A DNA stretch of 64,000 bases from DATLZU01 sp051293835 (GTDB taxonomy: Bacteria > Nitrospirota > Nitrospiria > Nitrospirales > Nitrospiraceae), in assembly GCA_051293835.1 (NCBI GenBank), contig JBPKMA010000004.1, positions 238,882 to 302,881 on the forward strand, in the 5' to 3' direction. The notes beneath the pieces are model-generated. The model made no database searches and had not been told where the DNA came from. It was given only the letters and a program-made list of their open reading frames with translations. Positions 8,819-19,509 of the stretch are shown here, in pieces; the first letter of the stretch is position 1, and each line of letters starts with the position of its first letter. Made by a program: the position numbers and the translations under genes.

Positions 8819-9853
8819 TCAGTAGCCGATCCTCTCCCACAGCCGGTCTGGCTCCAGCGCCGAGCCCCGACCACCCATGGCCAACGCCAAGTCGGGACGA
8901 TCGGTGAAGAAGCCGTCCACGCCGAAGAAACGGAGGACCCGCAGTTCGCATCGATCATTGACGGTCCAGGCATGGACCACGAGGCCGGCACGATGGGCGC
9001 CGCCCGTGTACCAGGGCCAGGTCGTGGGGTAGCGCACCGGCGCTGCGGCCCGATCCCAGTGCGGGCTGAGCGCATGACGAAGGCCCCAGGTCCCGATTCC
9101 GGATGCTACGGTCTGCGCCTTTTTGAGCAATGAGTTCCACCCCTCTCGAGTGACCAGCGTTTCGTCGATCAGAAAGACTCTGGGCACCTGTGGCGCCAGG
9201 GCTTGCAACCGGGCGAGGCTGTCAAGCTCGAACGACTGGAAGACCACGCGCGCCTGCGGACCGACGGCCGCCCGATCGATCCACCCTTGCACAGTGAGCG
9301 TCTCGATCAATTGCTGCTCGATCCCCGGATAGCGGTGCGCGGATTTGGTTTCGATGTAGAGGCCCGGGCGCGGGTCTTTACCCTCGGCAAGGGCGAGCAC
9401 TTCGTCCAGCCGCAGGATGCGCAGGCCGCGAAACGCCGGCCGCGCCCGTTTCGGAAACCGCCGGTTGAACCAGGACCCGGCATCCAGGCGCGCCAGCTCT
9501 TCGAACGTAAAGGAGCCGACCGGCGCGTGCTCTCGGCCGGGGAAGACATCGGCCACGTCGGTGGTGCGAGACAAATCGTCATCATGGAAAACGATCAGTA
9601 CCCCGTCTCGCGTTCTCTGAAGATCCAGCTCCAGATAATCGGCGCCCATCTCGCGAGCGAGCAGGTACGCGGGCAGAGTGCTCTCCGGCGCATAATAAGA
9701 TGCGCCTCGGTGGGCGATGACGGCGGGATGAGGCATTCGCAGGGCCTGAGCCAACCGCTTGCCGCGCGAGGGGGCGCTCAGGGCCGCTCCCAGCGCCAGC
9801 GCGAGGCCCGCCAAGGCCACAGCGGCGCTCACCACCGTCATCAGCAGTTTCAT
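8819..9853 (-). CDS. Glycerophosphodiester phosphodiesterase with N-terminal membrane anchor
   Basis: Hydrolyses deacylated phospholipid head groups to glycerol-3-phosphate and an alcohol. The 344-residue protein begins with one hydrophobic segment (residues 5-27, signal or anchor). The GDPD TIM barrel follows: AHRGASYYAPESTLPAY (catalytic His-Arg), YLELDLQRTRDGVLIVFHDDDLSRTT (metal and second catalytic His), LYIETKS and AWTVND. These are all the expected metal-binding and catalytic positions, so it should be active in the periplasm. It is monocistronic as far as can be seen; the upstream gene is divergent. Confidence 0.9.
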   Translation of the reverse strand: MKLLMTVVSAAVALAGLALALGAALSAPSRGKRLAQALRMPHPAVIAHRGASYYAPESTLPAYLLAREMGADYLELDLQRTRDGVLIVFHDDDLSRTTDVADVFPGREHAPVGSFTFEELARLDAGSWFNRRFPKRARPAFRGLRILRLDEVLALAEGKDPRPGLYIETKSAHRYPGIEQQLIETLTVQGWIDRAAVGPQARVVFQSFELDSLARLQALAPQVPRVFLIDETLVTREGWNSLLKKAQTVASGIGTWGLRHALSPHWDRAAAPVRYPTTWPWYTGGAHRAGLVVHAWTVNDRCELRVLRFFGVDGFFTDRPDLALAMGGRGSALEPDRLWERIGY

Positions 9854-9946
9854 GCCGTGTTCCTGACAGCCCCCTCCCGCGGCCGGCGAAGAAATGTCAA
9901 CGGATGGCTTGGCTTTATCCCTTGGTCTCGCGTACCATCACCATCC

Positions 9947-10282
9947 ATGCTTCCGCCGGAACAGACCGCTCGTCAGCGGATTGCGGACTTGCTCCTCAAC
10001 AGGCGGCTGACATCGCGGCAATTGGCGCAACTGGTCGGCATCTCTGAACGCCAGGTCGAAGACCACCTGCTCCACATTGTGAAGACCGTCGCCGGCGACC
10101 GGTCGCGCCGCTTCATGCTGGAACCGTCCCAGTGCCGGGACTGCGGCTATATCTTTCGGGACCGGTCGCGCTTGACCAAACCAAGTCGTTGCCCACGATG
10201 CCGGAGTGAGGCGATCACGGCTCCGCGGTACGGGATCGACCTCCCAACCTCCCGAAGCAAGACCCGCCCAGAGGGTTCGTGA
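9947..10282 (+). CDS. HTH plus zinc-ribbon transcriptional regulator (COG3357-like)
   Basis: A 111-residue predicted transcription factor. An N-terminal winged-helix-like HTH (ARQRIADLLLNRRLTSRQLAQLVGISERQVEDHL) is followed by a zinc ribbon, CRDCGYIFRDRSRLTKPSRCPRCRSE, with two CxxC knuckles. The architecture matches small archaeal/bacterial regulators of COG3357. The start at ATG 9947 is preferred over a much longer open frame upstream that is antisense to the glycerophosphodiesterase gene. It is divergent from that gene with about 90 bp between, so it may control its neighbour; this is inference. The ligand is unknown. Confidence 0.75.
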   Translation: MLPPEQTARQRIADLLLNRRLTSRQLAQLVGISERQVEDHLLHIVKTVAGDRSRRFMLEPSQCRDCGYIFRDRSRLTKPSRCPRCRSEAITAPRYGIDLPTSRSKTRPEGS

Positions 10283-10419
10283 TCTGTTGCACGTCGTGGA
10301 CGCCGGTCGACGCGGATGCGGCGGACGCACACCCGATTGACCCCACGCACAACCTCACCGTGGCACTCTCCACCAATGTCCGTCCAGCACGTTGAGGGCG
10401 GACGCCATGCCAGCGCGAA

Positions 10420-11232
10420 TTAAGCCTTCCGACCCCTTTTCTCGGCTTGCGGAAACCACGGGAAAAAGGCGCTCGTGGTTTGCTGGTAGAGCCGATACTC
10501 CTCCCCGCGGCCGGCGACAGCCTGTTCCTCGTTCGGCGGAATGCCCGTCACCTTCAGCAGCACCCATCCCATCACCAGCGGCCCCAGCAGCGTCACCCCC
10601 CAGTTCGGCAGCCCCACACCCATCACGACATACGCCCACCAGTGCAACCATTCGAAAAAATAGTTCGGGTGGCGCGAATACCGCCAGAGCCCCTCGCGGC
10701 ACACTCGATCGCGATTCCAGGGCTTGGCGCGAAATCGAGCCAGTTGCCAGTCCGCCATCGACTCGCCGGTGACGGCGACGAGCCACATGAGCACGCCGGC
10801 CAACTCCCACAGGCTGAAGCTCGGCCGAGGATTCTGCATAAGGACCAGAAACGGAAGCGAGAACAGAGCGATTGCGGCCGCCTGTAATTGAAAGTAAAAA
10901 AACATTCGGACATTTTGTTGCTCCCCCCACTTCTGCCGGAGCCGCTGATAGCGCGCATCTTCCGCTTTGCCGAGCACGCGATCGATCAAGAGGTAGAACC
11001 CAAGGCGAAAGGCATAGATCGATCCCATGATCGCGACAAGCCATCGGCGATCCGTATCCCCGTGGGCGACCCCTGCGTACCAGCAGACGACGAGGAGGAG
11101 GCCCAGGCACCATCCAACATCCGCGATCGAGGCGTTCCGCAGGCGGAGTTGCAAAGCCCACAGCCCCACCATGAACGCGGCCATCGCGACATAAGCGGGC
11201 ACGACGAACAGAAGCGGATCGGACCCCGTCAC
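10420..11232 (-). CDS. DUF1295 integral membrane protein (steroid 5-alpha-reductase-like)
   Basis: A 270-residue polytopic membrane protein with six to seven hydrophobic segments. The diagnostic C-terminal block is GLWRYSRHPNYFFEWLHWWAY, preceded by ADWQLARFRAKPWNRD, as in DUF1295 proteins and isoprenylcysteine/steroid reductase-type enzymes. The family probably reduces or methylates lipid substrates in the membrane; the substrate is unknown. It lies 55 bp downstream of the RmlD-like gene on the same strand and may share its transcript. Confidence 0.82.
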   Translation of the reverse strand: MTGSDPLLFVVPAYVAMAAFMVGLWALQLRLRNASIADVGWCLGLLLVVCWYAGVAHGDTDRRWLVAIMGSIYAFRLGFYLLIDRVLGKAEDARYQRLRQKWGEQQNVRMFFYFQLQAAAIALFSLPFLVLMQNPRPSFSLWELAGVLMWLVAVTGESMADWQLARFRAKPWNRDRVCREGLWRYSRHPNYFFEWLHWWAYVVMGVGLPNWGVTLLGPLVMGWVLLKVTGIPPNEEQAVAGRGEEYRLYQQTTSAFFPWFPQAEKRGRKA

Positions 11233-11287
11233 GGCATGTTCCTCTTGCCAAACTTGCGCCTCATGGTCGCGCTTGGCGCATCGCGCT

Positions 11288-12190
11288 TCATGGGCTTTCG
11301 TAGTCCCACGGATCGTGATTACGGCCCGCGCGCCTGGCCAGCCACTCGCCGAATCCTGGCAACCGAAACGACAGCACCGCCTGGATCTTGTCGCAGTTCA
11401 AGGACAAATCCGGAGGACGGCACGGCCCAGCATAGTCCCGAACCGATCCGGGCACCATCTCTGCGCGGAGCTCCGGCCACTGTGCAGCCAGTAGCTGGCC
11501 GATATCCCAACGCGACAGCCGCTCGGCGCCGGCCAGATGATACAGTCCGGGCCGATTCTTTGTCGCCAATTCCCAGACCGCCCGCGCCGTGACCCCGGCG
11601 GGAATCGGGCACCGAATTTCGTCGGTGAACAGCGTGAGCCTTCGCCCGGCCTGCCACGCGCGCCGCATCTCCTCGACGAAACTCCGGTCGCCGGTCGGCG
11701 ACCATCCGGCGTTCAACGATGTCCGCACGACCGTATGCTTCGGATGTGCCAACACATGCCGTTCGGCCATTAGCTTGGTTTCGGCATATACATTGAGCGG
11801 ATGGGGTTCGTCTGTTTCCACGTACCCGCCTGTGCGGCCATCAAAGACTTGGTCGCTGGAGAAAAAGACAAAGGGAAGGTTGGCGGAGAGGTCAGCAAGC
11901 AGCGCCGTGACCTCAACGTTGAGCTTGCGGGCCAGGGCCGGATTGCGTTCGCAGGCCTCCGTCCGGCTCATGGCCGCGCAGTGAATGACCAGGCTCGGCT
12001 GCAAAGTCCGCCATAGCTCGCGGACCCGATCCGTATCGGTGAGATCGACCTCGGAACGGCTCAGCCCCTGGACCCGCCATTCCGGGGCCCAGCGCGCGGC
12101 AGTCTTGACGAGGTAGCTCCCGATCAGGCCGCCGGCTCCAGTGACCAGGGCGATCGAGTTCGTGCCTTCCTCGCCGGTGGGACGTGGCAT
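11288..12190 (-). CDS. RmlD-type SDR, dTDP-4-dehydrorhamnose reductase-like
   Basis: A 300-residue extended SDR. The nucleotide-binding motif is TGAGGLIGSYL near residue 17, the active-site YxxxK appears as YAETKLMAE, and the RmlD-type block FFSSDQVFDGRTGGYVETD is clear. RmlD proteins reduce dTDP-4-keto-rhamnose for surface polysaccharide; related ones serve SAM synthetase regulation or other sugars. No rmlABC genes are adjacent, so the substrate is uncertain. The gene begins 10 bp after ettA and reads in the same direction, which suggests cotranscription. Confidence 0.8.
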   Translation of the reverse strand: MPRPTGEEGTNSIALVTGAGGLIGSYLVKTAARWAPEWRVQGLSRSEVDLTDTDRVRELWRTLQPSLVIHCAAMSRTEACERNPALARKLNVEVTALLADLSANLPFVFFSSDQVFDGRTGGYVETDEPHPLNVYAETKLMAERHVLAHPKHTVVRTSLNAGWSPTGDRSFVEEMRRAWQAGRRLTLFTDEIRCPIPAGVTARAVWELATKNRPGLYHLAGAERLSRWDIGQLLAAQWPELRAEMVPGSVRDYAGPCRPPDLSLNCDKIQAVLSFRLPGFGEWLARRAGRNHDPWDYESP

Positions 12191-12199
12191 GAGGCCCGG

Positions 12200-13882
<1,683 letters not shown>

Positions 13883-14013
13883 GGATGGCGAACCAATCCT
13901 TTCTTCCGCCGTGCGCTCGGAGAGCGTTCATTTGACCATTTATTTGACCATTTGACAACTCGCGGCTGAGCCGGCAGCGCAGTAGAGTCTAACACAGCAT
14001 CAGCAGAGACGAC

Positions 14014-14250
14014 AGGGCGCCGGCGTGGAGGGAGCGACCGCTCCCAACCTCAGCGTCGATCTGCTTTCCTTCGCTCGGCCAAAGGACTCTTCGCCGGTGT
14101 GTCGTTGGAAGGCGCGGTTATCGCGTTCCGGGACGAGTGGAACGGCTCCTATTACGGCAAGCCCGTCCGGCCCGCCGATATCCTCGTCCGCCGCGTGGTG
14201 ACCAATCCCCATTCGGCGGGCTTGCGCGAAGCGGTGATGAAAGAGGGTTC
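14014..14250 (+). pseudogene. SYLF (Ysc84-like lipid-binding) domain remnant
   Basis: The plus strand reads VEGATAPNLSVDLLSFAR in one frame and then, after a one-base deletion near 14079, AKGLFAGVSLEGAVIAFRDEWN...YYGKPVRPADILVRR. This is the conserved core of SYLF/Ysc84 domains, which bind phosphoinositide-like lipids and are exported in bacteria. No N-terminal part or signal peptide is present. It is a truncated, frameshifted fragment. The remaining open frame continues past the end of recognisable similarity. Confidence 0.68.
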
Positions 14251-14331
14251 AGCGCCAAGCTTCTGGAAATTGACGGTGGAGACCCGATCACTGAACATCC
14301 GCGCCGTTGGCCGTGAACGGTGCGATCTCGC

Positions 14332-15051
14332 TTATGTGCGACTAAAGACTGTTCGGATAAATATACCGAGGCGTTTCACGATCCCGTCCGGAATTTCATG
14401 ACCGCCTCGAAAGCTGTGCCAGTCAACCCTGAGCCCGGCCTTTGTCAGTTCGTCGCGCAGCCGCTCGGCCAACATGTGCGGCAGGATCTCATCGTGCGTG
14501 CCGTGACTTTGGAAGACCGGCAGGCCCCGCCGCTTCGGCATCAACGGCACCCACTCATCCTGAGCGAGGAACGTGCCAGAGAGCAACACCAGTCCAGCGA
14601 ACGGATGTTCCGTCCTCAAGGTCACGTCGCAGGCCAGCATGGCGCCCTGGGAAAAGCCGCCAAAGACTGTCTTCCCGGGATCGACCCCGAAACGATGCTC
14701 TAACTCCATGAGCATCGCCAGCATCCCCCGTCTCGCTGCAGGCAGACCCGTTGGGACCTCCCGCGACAAATCGCGAAAGCGGCCCGCGGCGATGTCCTGG
14801 TTGACCCGGTTCCAGTCGATGATCCACCAGGCCCGCGAGTCGCCGAAGCCGAGATGAAGGGCAAGCGGTCCTTCAGGAAACACGAAGCGGGTCCCGGCCG
14901 GGGCGTCAATGGCATTCCCGAGCGACACCAGATCGTCCCCGGGCGCGCCGAAACCGTGCAGGAGAATGACCACCGGGCCATGACCTCCACCGGTCCCGTC
15001 CGTCCCGCCGGTGATCCGGACCGTCATCCCGCCGAATTGCTCGATGCGCAT
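14332..15051 (-). CDS. Alpha/beta hydrolase, carboxylesterase/phospholipase type
   Basis: A 239-residue serine esterase. The oxyanion region is LLHGFGAPGDDL, the nucleophile elbow GFSQGAM, the acid SHGTHDEILPH and the catalytic His RGGHEIPDG: a complete triad in the order and spacing of the carboxylesterase 2 / phospholipase family. There is no signal peptide, so it is likely cytoplasmic. Both flanks are pseudogenes (SYLF and SelO), so this is an apparently intact gene in a decaying neighbourhood. The substrate is unknown. Confidence 0.85.
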   Translation of the reverse strand: MRIEQFGGMTVRITGGTDGTGGGHGPVVILLHGFGAPGDDLVSLGNAIDAPAGTRFVFPEGPLALHLGFGDSRAWWIIDWNRVNQDIAAGRFRDLSREVPTGLPAARRGMLAMLMELEHRFGVDPGKTVFGGFSQGAMLACDVTLRTEHPFAGLVLLSGTFLAQDEWVPLMPKRRGLPVFQSHGTHDEILPHMLAERLRDELTKAGLRVDWHSFRGGHEIPDGIVKRLGIFIRTVFSRT

Positions 15052-15129
15052 GCGATCACGACAAGCAGCTCACGACTAAACGCGTACCCCAGTCGGGCGG
15101 CACGGCGGCGTAGGATACCATGCCTGGCC

Positions 15130-16020
15130 GGTCAGTGAAAGGACCTCGAAAAACAAGTCACAAAGTCGCCCAATGTTCGGAAACAGATCGTATAGTCCAC
15201 GCGGCCGGCCTGCATCAGTGCCCACAAGCCCTGGGTCAGGGTTTCATCTTCCGGTCTTGACCGTTCCAGCCCCAGCTTCGCCCGCATCCCTGCCAGCAGT
15301 GGCGATTCAACGTCGCCTCATCGTCGTCCATGAAGCCGAACGGCCCGTAGTTGACTGTTAGGCCCAGATCGACATATTGTCGGTGTTCATCACCCCGGGC
15401 GCAAAGTCGATCGCCTGCCACTGGGCGATGAGCTGCGCCGTCCCCGTCACCACTTCCCGGAAAAAGCGGGCGTAGCGGTCCCCAGCCTTGAGCGGATGGG
15501 GAAAGTGCGGCTCGATCACGTAATCGGCCAGCCGTTTGAGTGCTCGTGCTGCCGGCGATAGGAAAACACCTCGAATGCGCCAACACGGACATGCGGGGGC
15601 ACCATCCGCAAGAGCATCGCGCCGGTCTCGACCCGCTCCCGATACACCTTGTCGTCGCTGCCGACCACACAGTCACCTCACCGCACAGATACTCGCGGAT
15701 GGCCGACCGAGGACCCTGCACCCATCGCCGTCTCGCGAACACGGCTTCCGCCCGGCGCCCTTCAGATGCAGGTCCCACTTCTCCCCGCACTCGTTGCGCA
15801 CCTCTCCTGGCAGGAGAGCGCGCCCGTCACCGAGTTGCGGCATGTACACTTCGAACTGGTGGCCGGCGTACAGCATTGCCAGCGGCTCCAGGCCGGGCAC
15901 TAGGAGGCTCGCGCTGACACGCCCGCGAACTCGGGCCACTCCGCTTCCGCGGGATCGAGATCGATCAGCGCCGCGGCATCGGGATTGAAGAACACCTCCG
16001 GCGACCTCACCGGAAACCAG
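15130..16020 (-). pseudogene. selO: SelO/YdiU protein adenylyltransferase, multiply frameshifted and internally deleted
   Basis: Family segments in different frames read, 5' to 3' on the minus strand: FNPDAAALIDLDPAEAEWPEFAG, LEPLAMLYAGHQFEVYMPQLGDGRALL, SAIREYLCGE, LGLTVNYGPFGFMDDDE, then MRAKLGLERSRPEDETL and GRVDYTICFRTLG. In intact SelO (about 490-520 residues) these are N-terminal, ATP-site and C-terminal blocks. Here NYGPFGFMDD is joined almost directly to the C-terminal block, so the segment between them is deleted. At least three frameshifts are present. Intact SelO AMPylates proteins under oxidative stress; this copy cannot. Confidence 0.82.
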
Positions 16021-16282
16021 ATTCCAGATCGCGGTCGAGCGTGAACACTAACACCCGTTCGCCCACCCGCGTGTCGATGTCTGTAAACAGCGCGAGCGTG
16101 TTGGCCCCAGTGATTTCACTGACCTGGTGGAACCGTCTCTCCCGTCCCTGCGTGATCAGATTCTGTCGCAGCCGTTTCACCATGTCCACGCCGCCGGACG
16201 TTTTGGCGAGTTGTCGTTCCGCCGGCGTCAGGAGACCTTTCAAGCGCACCACGACCATGTCCCGGATAATGAAGGCCCGCAC
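16007..16282 (-). pseudogene. DUF2294 / MpsC-like protein, apparently N-terminally truncated
   Basis: Ninety-one codons read RAFIIRDMVVVRLKGLLTPAERQLAKTSGG, then ITGANTLALFTDIDTRVGERVLVFTLDRD, matching the core of DUF2294 (annotated as MpsC, found with membrane-potential/bicarbonate MpsAB systems). Intact members have ~20-25 more N-terminal residues ending in GRGPEDVRA. Here the frame is closed by TGA a few codons upstream of GHEDVRA, and the only start is a GTG at 16282 without a convincing ribosome site. It overlaps the SelO remnant and lies near DabA debris. It may be a shortened but expressed gene, though a pseudogene is more likely. Confidence 0.6.
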
Positions 16283-16949
16283 GTCTTCATGGCCATGGCT
16301 TTCTCAGCGCCCTCGCTTCTGGCGCTCGCCGCGCTGGGCTACCATCCTTCGGCGTATTCTCCGGCTTGGGCGGCATGGTGCTGCCGCCGTCCTACGCAGC
16401 GTCCAGCGGCTTACTCGTCATTGTGATCTGCCGCACCGCCTCCGGTTCGGCCGGAGCGAGCGACCCGGCGTCATCACGATCCGCAGGGTCCCAACGCGGC
16501 TTCGCTCGTCCTTGTGATTGTCATCCGGTTGATGCTAGGCCTGATGCTGTCCAGGCCGATCGAATCCGCCCCGGCGCCGCTTCACCCAACGGCCACCGGG
16601 AGTTTTCTGCATGGGCCAAATCCATCCAAATAGTGTGCGACATCGACATGAAGACTACCTCTGGCTCCCCCCACCGCGCTCCCTGGCTGGCCCGCATTTA
16701 CCAAGTGGTGCGAGGAACGGCCCAACTAGGTGTGGGAGCAGGCGTGCCCGATCAGTCTCGTGATGGTCCAACAAGCTTGCCGCGAAGCACTGGGGATCTC
16801 CAGGACCTTCCCCGCGGTGATGGGCTCCATGGAGCAGCACTCCGAAGCGGATTCCCTGCGCAAAGAACGGGCCGCCGGGCGCTTGCCAGTTCCCTATGCC
16901 GACCTGGTCGATCGGCTGGCCCGCCCGGGGACGACAGGTGGACAGAGGC
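16283..16949. other. Degraded region, no intact gene
   Basis: About 670 bp lie between the DUF2294 fragment and the recognisable DabA C-terminus. Short hydrophobic stretches on the plus strand (for example LVLVIVIRLMLGLML near 16509-16550) suggest debris of a membrane protein, possibly the DabB-like partner, but no block is firm enough to name. No frame has a plausible start with a ribosome site. Confidence 0.35.
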
Positions 16950-17223
16950 GGTCGACCGCCTTCAGACGGAGATGGGCCCGCGTCGCGACCGGGCCGCCAC
17001 CGTGGACAACGAGGTCCATAGCGCCGGGAGCAAGCAAGGTATATCTCATAACGTCATCGAAGCTCCCCGAGCCATCATCGAGAGGCCGATCACGCGCCAC
17101 GAGCCCACGAGTGGGTGCACCTCGCCGCGCTGGCCCCCTTTGGACGGAGCCGTGTATCGTTACCGGCCGACCGGTGAGTGGAGTTGGGCCATCCGTGGCG
17201 ATTTCCTTGCGCCAGATCGGTGA
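16950..17223 (+). pseudogene. dabA: DabA (DUF2309) C-terminal remnant
   Basis: The plus-strand frame ending at 17223 contains TVDNEVHSAGSK...SHNV, then IEAPRAIIERPITRHEP, then DGAVYRYRPTGEW. As I know the family, intact DabA proteins carry STVDNxVYGSGSKVTHNV, then a gap of ~40 residues, then IEAPRExIxxIIxRHE and VYRYRPxGxW at the C-terminus. DabA is the zinc, carbonic-anhydrase-like cytoplasmic subunit of the DAB inorganic-carbon pump. Here the segment between HNV and IEAP is deleted and the N-terminal ~900 residues are absent. A P-II-like gene follows, as at intact loci. Confidence 0.6.
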
Positions 17224-17575
17224 CGGCGCATACCGGGACCCCTCGCATCTTAGAGGCCAGGAGAAGATTCGTGTCCTCGTCGCCGGAGAACACCGGGCGT
17301 TCGTCACCAACTTGCTGGACCGGGTAGACGCCACCGGATACGCGAGCATCGGTAATATGTGGGGGAAAGGCCATCATGGGTCCCGCGACGCGCACTTCAT
17401 GTTCAGCGAGCAGGAAAGCCTGGTGGGGATCATGACCGTCGTCCCGGAAGAGAAGGTTGAGCCGATTCTGGCCGGACTGCGCCCGTTGTTCGAACGGCAC
17501 TCCGGCGTGATGTTCGTCGCGGACGTGGCCGTCAGCCGGCGGGAATATTTCGGCAAGACGGACGGCGGGAGCTGA
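17195..17575 (+). CDS. P-II-like regulatory protein, start uncertain
   Basis: The segment 17261-17575 encodes EKIRVLVAGEHRAFVTNLLDRVDATGYASIGNMWGKGHHG, then HFMFSEQESLVGIMTVVPEEKVEPILAGLRPLFERHSGVMFVADVAVSRREYF. This is the ~100-residue ferredoxin-like fold of P-II homologues encoded next to DAB/SbtA-type inorganic-carbon transporters. No ATG precedes it in frame; candidates are GTG 17195 and TTG 17207, both overlapping the DabA remnant. It is probably a sensor partner left without its transporter. Whether it is still translated is open. The homology call is firmer than the start. Confidence 0.62.
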   Translation: MAISLRQIGDGAYRDPSHLRGQEKIRVLVAGEHRAFVTNLLDRVDATGYASIGNMWGKGHHGSRDAHFMFSEQESLVGIMTVVPEEKVEPILAGLRPLFERHSGVMFVADVAVSRREYFGKTDGGS

Positions 17576-17669
17576 ACGCTGGAGGGAAGAGTTCCCTGTT
17601 CGCCCTTGTCTTTGCTCAGCGGGTTTGTCTACAATGACCGCCGCATCGGCTGATGAAGGGAGACCCCGC

Positions 17670-17939
17670 GTGAAGGGTTTGCGATTCGAGCGAATCGGCA
17701 GAGACCGATATTACAACGTCGTCTTTCATATTGGCTCGACCTATGTGCCGGTAAGCGACGAGACAGTCGAAGAACTCAAGGCGCACAGCTTGTTGCCGGC
17801 CGAGCGGTTTCTTGACCTGCTGCTCGACAAGGTCGGCTATTCGTCCTACCTCAAAGATCAGATCCGCGCCGAACTGAAAAGTGCCGGCGACCCCATCACC
17901 CAAATCACGGTGCTCCAAGGAGCGATCCGGGAGCTGTAG
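17670..17939 (+). CDS. Small conserved-looking protein of unknown function
   Basis: From GTG 17670 the protein is 89 residues: VKGLRFERIGRDRYYNVVFHIGS, then ETVEELKAHSLLPAERFLDLLLDKVGYSSYLKDQIRAELK. It looks soluble, mixed alpha/beta, with no motif I recognise. GTG 17670 is preferred because GGGAGA sits eight bases upstream; an in-frame ATG at 17634 has no such site but would add 12 residues. It is convergent with the TPR gene (20 bp gap). It follows a pseudogene zone but keeps an intact frame. Confidence 0.6.
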   Translation: MKGLRFERIGRDRYYNVVFHIGSTYVPVSDETVEELKAHSLLPAERFLDLLLDKVGYSSYLKDQIRAELKSAGDPITQITVLQGAIREL

Positions 17940-17958
17940 GCGCCACGCACGGCGGGCG

Positions 17959-19002
17959 TCACGTATCCCACGCCCCGCCTTCTTTGAAGATCTGGTTCAT
18001 GATCTCGTTTTTCTTCTGGGGATCCCGCTCATACTTGAGCGCCTTGGTGTAGTTGTCGATGGCGGTCTGCACCTTCCCGCGACAGGCATACACCTTCGCC
18101 ACGCCTAGGTAGGCGCGCGCATTCTCAGGATCGGCTTTCAAGGCCCGGTTGAAGGCGTCCATGGCGCCATCCAGATGCCCCTTTTCAAACAACAGCCAAC
18201 CGATTTCGACGCGTGCGGGGGCGAAATCGGGATTCGCCTGAACCGCAGCCTCATATTCTTTCAGCGCCAAATCTTTCCGCCCCCGATTCTCGTACAAGCC
18301 GCCCAGTGCATAGCGCACCTCCGCGTCGTGGGGGTTCAGGCGAACCGCCTCCTTGTATTCCAGCAACGCAGCCTCCATCTTGCCCTGCTCCAGTAGGGCG
18401 CAAGCGAGATTCGCATGGGCGATCGGGTCGTTCGGATTCAGCCGGATCACTTCGCGGTACTGGGGAATCGCCATCTCGAGCCGGCCCTGTTCCTGATAGG
18501 CCACCCCCAGGTTGGTCCGGGCCGGGATATAGGTCGGGTCCAGCTTGACGGCCTCGCGGTATTCCTTGATCGCCAGTTCAAGCCGGTCCGCGCGCTCATG
18601 GATCTGGGCGAGGAAATAGTGCGGATAAGCGGAAAGCGGGTCGAGTCTGATGGCCTCCTTGTAACACTCCACCGACTGCTCGGATTTCCCGGATTGAGCC
18701 AGGAACAATCCCATGACCAAGTGGACGGTGGCCTTGTCCGGATGCCGGGCACGCAAGTCCTCCATCCAGGCGCGGATCACCTCGATGTCCTCGCCCTCTT
18801 TCAACGCTTGGGCGTGAGTCTTCCAGGCCTCCGCGAATCGTCCTTTGATGAGATGCACGACATTCAGCGCGAAGTACGGCCGCGGCTCGCGTCGGTCCTC
18901 CGGCACCGCCTGTGCCCACGCCGTCGCTTCCCCGAACGCCGCGTCCCAGTCGCCCCGCAGGATGGCCTCTTCGATCCGAACTGCGTAGTCCGACCCGCTC
19001 AA
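17959..19002 (-). CDS. Tetratricopeptide repeat protein
   Basis: A 347-residue protein made almost wholly of TPRs. From about residue 90 there are at least seven 34-residue units with the W/L-G-Y-A-F-A-P pattern (for example AYPHYFLAQIHERADRLELAIKEYREAVKLDP). It has no signal peptide or membrane segment, so it is a cytoplasmic protein-interaction scaffold; the partner is unknown. The start is TTG 19002, which overlaps the stop of the DUF2231 gene (TTGA), arguing for translational coupling with that membrane protein. Confidence 0.85.
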   Translation of the reverse strand: MSGSDYAVRIEEAILRGDWDAAFGEATAWAQAVPEDRREPRPYFALNVVHLIKGRFAEAWKTHAQALKEGEDIEVIRAWMEDLRARHPDKATVHLVMGLFLAQSGKSEQSVECYKEAIRLDPLSAYPHYFLAQIHERADRLELAIKEYREAVKLDPTYIPARTNLGVAYQEQGRLEMAIPQYREVIRLNPNDPIAHANLACALLEQGKMEAALLEYKEAVRLNPHDAEVRYALGGLYENRGRKDLALKEYEAAVQANPDFAPARVEIGWLLFEKGHLDGAMDAFNRALKADPENARAYLGVAKVYACRGKVQTAIDNYTKALKYERDPQKKNEIMNQIFKEGGAWDT

Positions 19003-19496
19003 TGGTGCCTCTTGTCCTTATGATGCTTGCCTTGCGTCGCTGGCTCTGAGAGGTCGATCCCGACGAAATGGCGGTAGACTAATTCGCCTCCGTACCACCC
19101 CTGCACCCCGGTCAGTGCTGCACCGAGCACATTGACGATCACCGGCAGCGCAACGGCGCCAGAAGCCGGGAGGTCGCCTCCGTTGCGCACCGCCAGATTC
19201 AACCCTTGGATCACCAGCAAGCCAACCCCGAAGATGAAATGCGACAGGGCTGGATGCCGGGCGGCCGCTGTTCGCTCGCGGATGATTGCCAGAAAATCGG
19301 GAAATCCGGTGGCGGCGGCGCCCAGGTGCGTCACCACCCCAAACACCAGCGCCCAGTAGGCGGTGCGAAACCAGAAAGCGTCGCGGAGGAGAAGATACAG
19401 GACATCGCACACCAACGCTGCGGAGTACAGCCCGATGGGAAATCCCACTGCCATGGTGTGAATCGGATGCCCGCGAAACTGCAACCGGCTTTTCAT
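18999..19496 (-). CDS. DUF2231 integral membrane protein
   Basis: A 165-residue protein with four hydrophobic segments and the family opening RGHPIHTMAVGFPIGLY, then GAAATGFPDFLAI and a C-terminal NVLGAALTGVQGWYGGELVYRH. DUF2231 proteins are small inner-membrane proteins, some thought to bind haem through conserved His residues (HPIH is present here). The His-rich C-terminal tail (HHKDKRHH) is unusual. It is cotranscribed with the TPR gene. Confidence 0.82.
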   Translation of the reverse strand: MKSRLQFRGHPIHTMAVGFPIGLYSAALVCDVLYLLLRDAFWFRTAYWALVFGVVTHLGAAATGFPDFLAIIRERTAAARHPALSHFIFGVGLLVIQGLNLAVRNGGDLPASGAVALPVIVNVLGAALTGVQGWYGGELVYRHFVGIDLSEPATQGKHHKDKRHH

Positions 19497-19509
19497 GGAC
19501 CATCACCCC

